Shown here one piece after another: positions 21,089 through 32,536 of a DNA stretch of 64,000 bases. Origin of the DNA: Hydrogenophaga sp. (GTDB taxonomy: Bacteria > Pseudomonadota > Gammaproteobacteria > Burkholderiales > Burkholderiaceae_C); assembly GCA_018333605.1 (NCBI GenBank), contig JAGXSV010000075.1:23202-87201 (forward strand), given 5' to 3'. How positions within the stretch are numbered: the first letter of the stretch is position 1; the number at the start of each line of letters is the position of its first letter. Under the pieces are notes generated by a model that saw nothing but the letters and a program-made list of their open reading frames with translations, was not told the DNA's origin and made no database searches. The position numbers and the translations under genes were made by a program.

Positions 21089-22315
21089 TTGAAAACCATC
21101 CAGAAATCCGCCAAGCTTGCCAACGTCTGCTACGACATTCGGGGGCCCATCATGGACGCGGCCCGTCAGATGGAGGAAGAGGGTCACAAAATCATCAAGC
21201 TGAACATCGGCAACCTGGCTGTGTTTGGTTTTGATGCGCCTGAAGAAATTCAGCAGGACATGATTCGAAACCTGCCGAACTCGGCGGGTTATTCGGACAG
21301 CAAAGGCATATTTGCGGCGCGCAAGGCGGTGATGCATGAGACCCAAAAGCAGGGCGTCAAGGGCGTGACGCTGGATGACATTTACCTGGGCAACGGTGCG
21401 AGCGAGCTGATTGTGATGGCTACCAATGCCTTGCTGGACGACGGCGATGAGTTGTTGCTGCCTTCACCCGACTATCCCCTCTGGACGGCCGCCGTGAGCC
21501 TGTCGGGCGGTACGCCGGTGCATTACCGGTGCGACGAATCCAACGGGTGGATGCCCGACCTGGACGACATTCGCCGGAAGATCACCCCGGCCACCAAAGG
21601 TATCGTGGTGATCAACCCCAACAACCCCACCGGAGCGCTGTACTCCGACGCGCTGCTCAAGTCCATCGTCGAACTGGCTCGGCAACACGGACTGGTGATT
21701 TTTGCCGACGAGGTGTACGACAAGGTGCTGTACGACGGTGTCAAGCACACCGCGATGGCAAGTCTGTCGGAGGACGTGCTGACGCTGACCTTTAACTCGT
21801 TGTCGAAGAGCTACCGTTCTTGTGGTTACCGGGCTGGCTGGCTGGTGGTGTCTGGCGATAAAAAGCCCGCCAGGGATTACATCGAGGGTCTGAACATGCT
21901 CTCGAACATGCGCCTGTGCGCCAACGTGCCGGGGCAGTGGGCCATTCAGACAGCCCTGGGCGGTTACCAGAGCATCAACGACCTGGTGTGTGAGGGGGGA
22001 CGTCTGCGGCGCCAGCGCGATCTGGCTTATGAGTTGATCACCGCCATTCCGGGGGTGAGTTGCGTCAAGCCCACGGCGGCGCTCTACATGTTTCCGCGGC
22101 TCGATCCCCAGATGTACCCGGTCGAGGACGACCAGCAACTGTTCCTCGAACTGTTGCAGGAAACCCGCGTGATGCTGGTGCAGGGCTCGGGCTTCAATTT
22201 CCCTGACAACCAGCATTTCCGCATTGTGTTTTTGCCGCACGAGGACGATCTGCGTGAGGCCATTGGCCGCGTGGCGAAGTTTTTTGAAGGTTGGCGCAAA
22301 CGCCACGGCAGCTGA
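21089..22315 (+). CDS. PLP-dependent aminotransferase, AlaA-like
   Basis: KTIQKSAKLANVCYDIRGPIMDAARQMEEEGHKIIKLNIGNLAVFGFDAPEEI...SLSKSYRSCGYRAGWLV; likely TTG start at 21089 with GGAGGA RBS. Confidence 0.9.
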   Translation: MKTIQKSAKLANVCYDIRGPIMDAARQMEEEGHKIIKLNIGNLAVFGFDAPEEIQQDMIRNLPNSAGYSDSKGIFAARKAVMHETQKQGVKGVTLDDIYLGNGASELIVMATNALLDDGDELLLPSPDYPLWTAAVSLSGGTPVHYRCDESNGWMPDLDDIRRKITPATKGIVVINPNNPTGALYSDALLKSIVELARQHGLVIFADEVYDKVLYDGVKHTAMASLSEDVLTLTFNSLSKSYRSCGYRAGWLVVSGDKKPARDYIEGLNMLSNMRLCANVPGQWAIQTALGGYQSINDLVCEGGRLRRQRDLAYELITAIPGVSCVKPTAALYMFPRLDPQMYPVEDDQQLFLELLQETRVMLVQGSGFNFPDNQHFRIVFLPHEDDLREAIGRVAKFFEGWRKRHGS

Positions 22316-22347
22316 TTTATCTGAATCCCATTCAAGCAATGACCGAT

Positions 22348-23670
22348 ATGAAACCAATTCAAGTGGGCCTTCTGGGCATAGGCACCGTGGGCAGCGGCAC
22401 GTTCAACGTGCTCAAGCGCAACCAGGAAGAAATCAAGCGCCGCGCCGGTCGCGGCATTGAAATCACGATGGTGGCCGATCTGGATATGGCTCGAGCGCAT
22501 TCTCTGGTGGGGCCTGGTGTGCAGGTGGTGAACGACGCTCGTGCCGTTATTGCCAACCCCGATATCGACATCGTCATTGAATTGATTGGTGGCTATGGCA
22601 TTGCCAAGGCGCTGGTGCTTGAAGCCATTGCCGCTGGCAAGCACGTGGTCACGGCCAACAAAGCGCTGCTGGCCGTGCATGGCACCGAAATCTTTGCCGC
22701 AGCTTCGGCCAGGGGTGTGATGGTGGCGTTCGAAGCGGCTGTGGCCGGTGGCATCCCCATCATCAAGGCGTTGCGCGAAGGTCTCACGGCCAACAGCATT
22801 CAGTGGATCGCCGGCATCATCAATGGCACCACCAACTTCATCTTGTCCGAGATGCGCGACAAGGGTTTGGACTTTGACGTGGTGCTGAAAGAGGCCCAGC
22901 GGCTGGGTTATGCCGAAGCGGACCCAACGTTTGACATCGAAGGCGTGGACGCAGCGCACAAGGTGACGCTCATGAGCGCCATTGCTTTTGGCATTCCGGT
23001 GCAATTTGACAAGGCGTATGTGGAAGGCATCACCAAGCTCGGCGCCGCCGACATCAAATACGCGGAACAGCTGGGCTACCGCATCAAGCTGCTGGGCATC
23101 ACCAAGCGCACAGCCCAAGGTATTGAGTTGCGTGTGCACCCCAGTCTGGTGCCCACCAAGCGCCTTATTGCGAATGTGGAAGGTGCCATGAATGCGGTGG
23201 TGGTGCAGGGCGATGCCGTGGGCACCACGTTGTACTATGGCAAGGGTGCCGGCAGCGAACCCACGGCCAGCGCCGTCATCGCCGACCTGGTCGACATCAC
23301 CCGACTGCACACCGCCGACCCGCACCACCGCGTGCCGCACCTGGCCTTCCAGCCCGATGCCATGAGCGACTTGTCCGTGCTGCCCATGAGCGAGGTGGTG
23401 ACAAGCTACTACCTGCGCCTGCGCGTGACGGACGAAGCTGGTGTGCTGGCAAAGGTGACGGGTCTGTTGGCAGACGCTGGCATCAGCATCGACGCAGTGT
23501 TGCAGCGCGAGGCCGATGAAATCGGTGGCGAGGGTTCGACCCAGACCGACGTCATCATCCTCACCCACGACACCCGCGAAGGCACGCTGGACGCCGTGCT
23601 GGCGCAAATGCAGGCGCTTCCTTCGGTGCTGGCGCCGATCACGCGCATCCGCAAAGAAGAGTTGAACTGA
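22348..23670 (+). CDS. hom: Homoserine dehydrogenase
   Basis: MKPIQVGLLGIGTVGSGTFNVL...; C-terminal ACT-like domain. Alternative ATG at 22339. Confidence 0.96.
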   Translation: MKPIQVGLLGIGTVGSGTFNVLKRNQEEIKRRAGRGIEITMVADLDMARAHSLVGPGVQVVNDARAVIANPDIDIVIELIGGYGIAKALVLEAIAAGKHVVTANKALLAVHGTEIFAAASARGVMVAFEAAVAGGIPIIKALREGLTANSIQWIAGIINGTTNFILSEMRDKGLDFDVVLKEAQRLGYAEADPTFDIEGVDAAHKVTLMSAIAFGIPVQFDKAYVEGITKLGAADIKYAEQLGYRIKLLGITKRTAQGIELRVHPSLVPTKRLIANVEGAMNAVVVQGDAVGTTLYYGKGAGSEPTASAVIADLVDITRLHTADPHHRVPHLAFQPDAMSDLSVLPMSEVVTSYYLRLRVTDEAGVLAKVTGLLADAGISIDAVLQREADEIGGEGSTQTDVIILTHDTREGTLDAVLAQMQALPSVLAPITRIRKEELN

Positions 23671-23797
23671 TCCCGCGTCGCCTGTGGCGCCACCCTTATG
23701 GGCCGATGCCTGTGGCCCGGCGAAGCCGGTTCCACGGCATTCTGGGAGCGCTCCCTCTCCGTCGGTGCGTTTCTGTTGATGTATCTGGAACACTGCC

Positions 23798-25309
23798 ATG
23801 CTGTACCTCTCCACCCGCGGTCACCCTGACCGCAAACGTTTCTGCGAAATCCTGCTGGAGGGCTTGGCGCCCGATGGCGGCTTGTATCTGCCCGAGCGCT
23901 ACCCGCAGGTTGATGCAGCCATGCTCGCGCGCTGGCGGGATGCGTTCAATGGCGGCGAGCCCGGTGGCTACGCTGCGCTGGCGTTTGAGGTGCTGTCGCT
24001 CTACATCGATGACATTCCGCCGGCCGACCTGAAGGCGCTTTGCGAAAAGACTTACACGGCGGCGGTGTATGGCACAGCGGCCATCGTGCCCTTGAAAAAG
24101 CTGGAGGAAGGCTTTTATCTCGAAGCGCTGTCCAACGGCCCTACGCTCGCCTTCAAGGACATGGCGATGCAACTGCTGGGCAACCTGTTCGAATACGAAC
24201 TGGCACGGCGCGGCGAAGAGCTCAATATCTTGGGTGCTACCAGCGGTGACACTGGCAGTGCGGCCGAATACGCCATGCGCGGCAAGAAAGGCGTCCGCGT
24301 TTTCATGCTCAGCCCGCACGGCCGCATGAGCCCGTTTCAGCAGGCGCAGATGTTCAGCCTGATGGACGAAAACATCCACAACATTGCCATTGAAGGCGTG
24401 TTTGACGACTGTCAGGACATTGTCAAAAATGTCAGCAACGACCTGGATTTCAAGCGTGGCCACAAGATTGGCACCGTCAATTCGATCAATTGGGCGCGCC
24501 TGCTGGCGCAGGTCGTTTACTACTTCGCCGGCTATTTCCAGGCAACAACCGATGCCACATCGCGCGCTTCGCTGCCCCCCGAGGGGGCCGATTCGTCTTG
24601 GGGTGGCCCGGCAGCTAATCGGCATTTGCCCCGGGTGAGCTTCACGGTGCCCAGCGGCAACTTTGGCAACGTCTGCGCTGGCCATGTGGCGCGCCAGATG
24701 GGCCTGCCGATTCAGACGCTGGTGGTGGCGACCAATGAAAACGATGTGTTGGACGAGTTTTTTCGCACCGGTGTTTACCGCGTGCGGGCGAGTGCCGACA
24801 CGTTTGAAACCTCCAGCCCCTCAATGGACATTTCCAAAGCCAGTAATTTTGAGCGCTTTGTGTTCGATCTGCTGGGTCGAGACGGTGCCCGTGTTAAAGC
24901 CCTCTTTGGCGACGCACTGCACAAGTCCGGGCGTTTTGAGCTGGGTACCGATGCGGTTTTTGCCCAGGCCACCAGCCGCTACGGTTTTGTCAGTGGCAAG
25001 AGTTCGCACGCCGACCGCCTGGCCACGATCAAGGAGACCTTTGAGCGTTACAACATCATGATCGACACCCACACAGCCGACGGTGTGAAAGTGGCGCGGG
25101 AGCATCTGCAGCCGGGTGTGCCCATGATCGTGCTGGAGACGGCGTTGCCGATCAAGTTCGCCGAAACCATCGTTGAAGCCCTGGGCCGCCAGCCCGATCG
25201 CCCAGCCCGCTTCAACGGTATTGAAGACCTGCCCAAGCGCGTGCGGGTCATGCCCGCCGACACCGCTGCCGTGCAGGCCTACATCGTTGAGCATTGTCCC
25301 GCCGCATGA
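23798..25309 (+). CDS. thrC: Threonine synthase, with an in-frame insertion
   Basis: MLYLSTRGHPDRKRFCEILLEGLAPDGGLYLPE...GPTLAFKDMAMQLLG...TSGDTGSAAEYA...VPSGNFGNVCAGHVARQMGLP. Confidence 0.96.
   Translation: MLYLSTRGHPDRKRFCEILLEGLAPDGGLYLPERYPQVDAAMLARWRDAFNGGEPGGYAALAFEVLSLYIDDIPPADLKALCEKTYTAAVYGTAAIVPLKKLEEGFYLEALSNGPTLAFKDMAMQLLGNLFEYELARRGEELNILGATSGDTGSAAEYAMRGKKGVRVFMLSPHGRMSPFQQAQMFSLMDENIHNIAIEGVFDDCQDIVKNVSNDLDFKRGHKIGTVNSINWARLLAQVVYYFAGYFQATTDATSRASLPPEGADSSWGGPAANRHLPRVSFTVPSGNFGNVCAGHVARQMGLPIQTLVVATNENDVLDEFFRTGVYRVRASADTFETSSPSMDISKASNFERFVFDLLGRDGARVKALFGDALHKSGRFELGTDAVFAQATSRYGFVSGKSSHADRLATIKETFERYNIMIDTHTADGVKVAREHLQPGVPMIVLETALPIKFAETIVEALGRQPDRPARFNGIEDLPKRVRVMPADTAAVQAYIVEHCPAA
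24561..24616. repeat. GC-rich dispersed-type palindromic repeat inserted in thrC
   Basis: cgcgcgcttcgctgccccccgagggggccgattcgtcttggggtggcccggcag; CCCCCC-gaGGGGG core hairpin; resembles a dispersed repeat common in Comamonadaceae genomes (from memory). Confidence 0.6.
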
Positions 25310-25842
25310 AGGTCGTCGGCTTTGCGGGCTTCTCGGGTTCGGGCAAGACCACGCTGGTTGAGCAGCTGATTCCGGCACTCAAGTTTCGTGGCCTGCGTGT
25401 CTCGGTGGTCAAGCACGCCCACCACCAGTTCGACATTGACCACCCCGGCAAAGACACCTGGCGCCACCGCGAAGCCGGGGCCTTTGAGGTGGTGGCGGCA
25501 TCGCCAAACCGGCTGGTGCTGATGCGCGAGTTTGAGCAGCCTGCTGAACTCAAGGTGCACCAACTGATTGCCGAGCTGTACGACGGTGTGGACTGGGTGC
25601 TGGTTGAAGGGTTCAAAGACAGCGATTTGCACAAGATTGAGATCTGGCGCGAGGCCAGTGGCAAGCCCGCTCGCTATCCCGACGATCCTTTCATTGCCGC
25701 CATTGCGACCGACAGCCCAGCAGCCTTGCCCGTACCAACCGGGCGCCCGGTACTGGATTTGAACCAGCCAGATGACGTCGCGGCCTGGTTGGTCGAAAAT
25801 GGTCAACGATTCGATTACAGCCCAGAGATCTACGCGCCATGA
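25306..25842 (+). CDS. mobB: Molybdopterin-guanine dinucleotide biosynthesis protein B
   Basis: MKVVGFAGFSGSGKTTLVEQLIPALKFRGLRVSVVKHAHHQFDIDHPGKDTWRHREAGA; ATGA overlap with thrC. Confidence 0.93.
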   Translation: MKVVGFAGFSGSGKTTLVEQLIPALKFRGLRVSVVKHAHHQFDIDHPGKDTWRHREAGAFEVVAASPNRLVLMREFEQPAELKVHQLIAELYDGVDWVLVEGFKDSDLHKIEIWREASGKPARYPDDPFIAAIATDSPAALPVPTGRPVLDLNQPDDVAAWLVENGQRFDYSPEIYAP

Positions 25843-27119
25843 CCGTCCACAAGCCAGCAGCCCGAGCCCCTTTGATGTCGCTGGACGATGCACTGGCCAG
25901 CTTGCTGGGTCGCGTGGCACCGCTCAGCGCCTCGGAAAACGTGGCCACCTTTGAGGCCGATCGCCGCGTGCTGGCGCAAGACCTGGTTTCTGCGCTGCAA
26001 GTCCCGCCGAACGACAACTCGTCCATGGACGGTTATGCGGTACGCCGTGCCGACGTGACCGCCCCAGGCGTGGTGTTGTCCGTGTCGCAGCGCATTGCCG
26101 CAGGTCATGTGGCCGAACCGCTGCGCCCGGGCACCTGCGCCCGCATTTTCACTGGTGCGCCCATGCCCGAAGGCGCCGATGCGGTGGTGATGCAAGAAGA
26201 CACGCAAGATGTGGGTGGCGACATCCATGGTGTGCACATCAACGCTGTGCCCCAGCCGGGCCAGTGGGTGCGTCGGGCGGGAGAAGACGTGACGCGTGGC
26301 GCCGTGGTGCTGTCTCGCGGCGAGAGGCTGTCGCCCGCTGGCCTGGGTTTGGCTGCCAGCCTGGGCTTGGCTCACGTGCCTGTGGTGGTGCGGCCCCGCG
26401 TAGCGCTGTTTTCAACCGGCGACGAGCTGGTGATGCCGGGCGAGGTCCCGCCACAGGACATGAAGCCTGGTGCCATTTACAACTCCAACCGCTTTTTCTT
26501 GCGCGCGTTGCTGCAGCGTCTGGGCTGTGAGGTGAGCGATCTGGGCATCGTGCCCGATCGCCTCGAAGCCACGCTGGCGGCACTTAAAACGGCGGCGGAT
26601 CACCACGACCTGATTCTGACCAGCGGTGGTGTTTCCGTGGGTGAAGAGGACCACATCAAGCCGGCCGTGCAGCAGCTCGGCAGCCTGGATCTGTGGCAGA
26701 TCGGCATGAAGCCGGGCAAGCCGTTTGCCTACGGGAGCGTGAACCGTGACGCCGGTGCGGGCGCCAGTGCTGCGCAGCCTTGCCATTTCATCGGCTTGCC
26801 CGGCAACCCGGTGTCAAGTTTTGTGACCTTTGTGTTGCTGGTGCGGCCATTTTTACTCAAGCTGCAAGGTGCCCAGACTCCCCGTTTGAAGCCCGTGATG
26901 CTGCCGGCCCATTTCACAGTGGCCCGAGCCGACAAGCGCCGCGAATTTTTGCGCGTGCGTCGCAACGCTGACGGTGGTCTGGACCTCTTTCCCAACCAGA
27001 GTTCGGGTGTTTTGACCTCTGCCGTGTGGGGTGACGGACTGGTGGACAACCCGGCCGGCGCCACCATCGGCTACGGCGATCGGGTGCCTTATCTTTCTTT
27101 TGGAGAGTTGCTTGCATGA
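25839..27119 (+). CDS. moeA: Molybdopterin molybdenumtransferase
   Basis: VPPNDNSSMDGYAVR, IFTGAPMPEGADAVVMQED, TSGGVSVGEEDHIK, GLPGNPVSSFVTF. Confidence 0.95.
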   Translation: MTVHKPAARAPLMSLDDALASLLGRVAPLSASENVATFEADRRVLAQDLVSALQVPPNDNSSMDGYAVRRADVTAPGVVLSVSQRIAAGHVAEPLRPGTCARIFTGAPMPEGADAVVMQEDTQDVGGDIHGVHINAVPQPGQWVRRAGEDVTRGAVVLSRGERLSPAGLGLAASLGLAHVPVVVRPRVALFSTGDELVMPGEVPPQDMKPGAIYNSNRFFLRALLQRLGCEVSDLGIVPDRLEATLAALKTAADHHDLILTSGGVSVGEEDHIKPAVQQLGSLDLWQIGMKPGKPFAYGSVNRDAGAGASAAQPCHFIGLPGNPVSSFVTFVLLVRPFLLKLQGAQTPRLKPVMLPAHFTVARADKRREFLRVRRNADGGLDLFPNQSSGVLTSAVWGDGLVDNPAGATIGYGDRVPYLSFGELLA

Positions 27120-27367
27120 TTATCAAACTTCGCTATTTCGCTTCCATTCGTGAGTCCATCGGTACCGGCAGCGAGTCGGCTGATACCAAGGCAGCCACCT
27201 TGGGCGCGCTGCGTGAGGAGTTGATTGCACGAGGTGGCGCGTATGCCGAATCGCTGGCCCGTGGTCGCGCGGTGCGGTTGGCTTTGAACCAGACCATGAG
27301 CGATGAGGGCGCTGCCCTCATCGATGGCGCCGAAGTGGGGTTTTTCCCACCCGTCACGGGAGGCTGA
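27116..27367 (+). CDS. moaD: Molybdopterin synthase small subunit
   Basis: Ubiquitin-like fold ending FFPPVTGG (C-terminal GG). Confidence 0.93.
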   Translation: MIIKLRYFASIRESIGTGSESADTKAATLGALREELIARGGAYAESLARGRAVRLALNQTMSDEGAALIDGAEVGFFPPVTGG

Positions 27368-27369
27368 AC

Positions 27370-27843
27370 ATGGCAGCGCGCGTCATCATCCAGACCGAAG
27401 ACTTCGACCTGAGCACCGAGGTGCACCGTGTGCGCGAGCAGGACAGGCGCGTAGGTGCCGTGTGCAGTTTCATCGGTACCGTGCGTGACCGCAACGACGG
27501 GCAGAGCATCAGCACGATGGAGCTGGAGCATTACCCCGGCATGACCGAAAAAAGCATCGAGGCCATGATCGATGAAGCCTTCAAGCGCTTCGATATTTAC
27601 GCGGCTCGCGTAGTCCACCGCGTGGGCCTGCTGCAACCGATGGACCAGATCGTGCTGGTGGCGGTGAGCTCGGCGCACCGCAGAGAGAGTTTCCAGGCCT
27701 GCGAATTCCTGATGGACTACCTGAAGACCCAGGCACCGTTCTGGAAAAAGGAGCAGACACCCGACGGTGCCCGCTGGGTCGATGCGCGCGTGAGCGACGA
27801 CGCGGCGCTGGCCAGGTGGGGCATTGAGGCCCGCAACGCCTGA
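27370..27843 (+). CDS. moaE: Molybdopterin synthase catalytic subunit
   Basis: GAVCSFIGTVRDRNDGQSISTMELEHYPGMTEKSIEAM...HRVGLLQPMDQIVLVAVSSAHRRESFQACEFLMDYLKTQAPFWKKE. Confidence 0.95.
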   Translation: MAARVIIQTEDFDLSTEVHRVREQDRRVGAVCSFIGTVRDRNDGQSISTMELEHYPGMTEKSIEAMIDEAFKRFDIYAARVVHRVGLLQPMDQIVLVAVSSAHRRESFQACEFLMDYLKTQAPFWKKEQTPDGARWVDARVSDDAALARWGIEARNA

Positions 27844-28631
27844 ACGACGGTTCCCAGCCGCCGACGACCCTGTCGGACGCCGACATCGAAGCCATCGAGC
27901 GTGCCACACTGCAGGCCGTGGCAGCCGATCAGGCGCACGAACAGGCAGGCTGGTTGTTGCCGGTGGACATTGGCACCGTGGGCCGTGCCCGCAGCGCGGT
28001 GCCCCTGAGCCATGAGTCGGTGAATCCGGTGGTGCTGGATGCCATCGTCCGGGCGTACCGGCGCCATGGGTTCCCACCGGCCTTCCGGTTGCCCGACCTG
28101 CCCGCGTTCGAGCGCCTTCACGGCTGGCTGGCAGGCATGGGCTTCGTGCGCGAGCAGCCCACCCTGACCCAGTGAGGGCGCGTGAGCGACTTGCAGGCGG
28201 TGCACCCCGGGCCGGCGGCGGACCTGGCCGATGCGCCCAATGCGCAAGGGATGGCGATGTTTCTCGGCGCGGGGCTGGACCCGGTGGACGGTGTCAGTCG
28301 GGCCGGTTCGCTTGCACGCGCCACCGGCCCGCGCTACGCCAGTGTGTGCGACATCGACGAGACGGGCGAGATGCTGGCCTGCGGCGCGGCCTCGTTCAGC
28401 CATGGCTGGCTCGGCGGGCATGGCATGCGCACCGCCGTCCAACCAGTGGGGACGGGGCCTGGCCGCGCGGCGGCTGCGCACCATGGCGCTGGAGGCGATG
28501 CGCCGCGGCATCGGGCGGTGTTCCTGCAGGTGGATGCCCACAACGCACCGGTGCTGGCGCTGTACCGGCGCGCCGGTTTTCAGATCGCCTGGCCCGACGC
28601 CTACTGGCAGCTGCCTGCGGGTACGGCCTGA
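27840..28631 (+). pseudogene. GNAT-family acetyltransferase pseudogene (in-frame TGA plus two compensating frame shifts)
   Basis: One reading frame gives NDGSQPPTTLSDADIEAIERATLQAV...GFVREQPTLTQ[TGA 28173-28175]GRVSDLQAVHPGP...AAGAASFSHGWLGGHGMRT-type sequence; the GNAT core QWGRGLAARRLRTMALEAMRRGIGR is in another frame, then VFLQVDAHNAPVLALYRRAGFQIAWPDAYW returns to the first frame. Confidence 0.65.
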
Positions 28632-28676
28632 GCCCGCCGCCAGGGCGTCACCGGCGCGAGATCGACCGCCTGCGTC

Positions 28677-29475
28677 TCACCGAAACCGTTCCACATCCGC
28701 CGGCAGCGGGCCGCCGAGCTGCGCTGATTGCAGCTGCACCGTGAGCCACTGCACCAAGGTGTGGATGCGGGGCAGCTCGATGCGGTTGGCTGGCACCAGC
28801 GCTTTGAGCCAGAGGTCGGGCAGGCGGTGGCCGGGCAGCAGCTCCACCAGGCGGCCGGTGGCGAGCGCGGGCGCGACCAGGTAGTCGGCCAGCAGCGACA
28901 CGCCCATGCCGTCCAGCGCAGCCTGGCACAGCGCCACACCGTCGTTGCTCTTGAGCATGGGCCGCACGTCCACCCCCACCAGACCCTGCGGCCCCTGGAA
29001 CTCCCAGCGCGTGCCCGAGGTGGCAAACACCAGGCAGTCGTGGTCCATCAGCTCGGCCGGCGCCTGCGGTGCCCCACGGCGTTGGAGGTAGCCAGGGGCG
29101 GCGCAGAGCCGGCGGCGGATCGGGCACAGCGGATGGTCCATCACCTGGCCATACGACTCGGGCCGCGCGCCAATGGCGATGTCGAAGCCTTCCTCCAGCG
29201 GGTTGACCGAGCGATCCGCGAGCACGACGTCCATGCTGATCATGGGTCGTTCAACAAGAAAGCGGTTGAGCAGTTGGCTCAGGTTGAGCACGCCCAGCGT
29301 GGTCGGGATCTTGATGCGGATGTGGCCTTCCAGCTCACCGCTGGCCTGGGCCATGCCGGCCAGCGCGTCGTCCAGCTGGCGCACCAGCGCGCGCACCACC
29401 GGCAGGTAGCGTTCTCCGACGTCGGTGAGCGTGAGCTTGCGGGTGGAGCGGGTGAACAGCGGCGCGCGGGGCTCC
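28677..29475 (-). pseudogene. LysR-family transcriptional regulator truncated at its N-terminus (most of the HTH missing)
   Basis: APLFTRSTRKLTLTDVGERYLPVVRALV... is the tail of a LysR wHTH and linker; no upstream helix-turn-helix sequence in any frame. Confidence 0.75.
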
Positions 29476-29772
29476 AACGGTTCGGCACAGGCCCTGATCG
29501 ACGCGCGCACGCTGGCCACTGAGCTGGCTCGCCACCCTGAAGCCGGGCTGGCCCTGCAGGCCTATGAAGGGCAGCGGCGCGAGGCCACGGCCCGTGTGGT
29601 GGAAACGAACCGCAGCGTGCCGCCGGACTTCATCAACATCAAGGTGGACCAATTGAGTGGAGACCGGCCGTTCCGCCACATCGACGACCTGATCAGTCAC
29701 GCCGAGTTGCGCGAGATTTCGGACAACTACAAAAAGATCGCTGGCTTTTCGCTCGACACGCTCAAGGCCTGA
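29462..29772 (+). pseudogene. C-terminal remnant of a FAD-dependent (flavin) monooxygenase
   Basis: GSNGSAQALIDARTLATELARHPEAGLALQAYEGQRREATARVVETNRSVPPDFINIKVDQLSGDRPFRHIDDLIS resembles the C-terminal portion of UbiH/PHBH-like hydroxylases; the FAD-binding N-terminus is absent. Confidence 0.7.
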
Positions 29773-29814
29773 AAGGCTGAGCCCCGGCACACAAGACCGC
29801 GCTGCAGGCAGGGG

Positions 29815-29843
29815 CTTGAAAGGTCGCGGAAATGCTCCATGTA
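29815..29843 (+). promoter_or_regulatory. Predicted sigma32 heat-shock promoter of clpB
   Basis: CTTGAAA (29815-29821), 13-nt spacer, CTCCATGTA (29835-29843); 32 nt before the clpB ATG. Confidence 0.7.
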
Positions 29844-29874
29844 AAGGCCAATCATCTTTTTCGGAGCCCATTTT

Positions 29875-32490
<2,616 letters not shown>

Positions 32491-32536
32491 CGCGTTGCCT
32501 GTTCTGGGGTGGGTGCACTCTTGAGCACTCTTGAGG

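Noticed and set aside
22084-23814. 576-aa minus-strand ORF antisense to alaA-like/hom
   Set aside because: Shadow ORF over two well-conserved genes; no recognisable motif.
28172-28884. Arg/Ala/Pro-rich plus-strand ORFs 28172-28744 and 28231-28884 as separate genes
   Set aside because: They are alternative frames of the broken GNAT gene and antisense of the LysR fragment; only a short stretch of 28231-28884 carries GNAT-like sequence.
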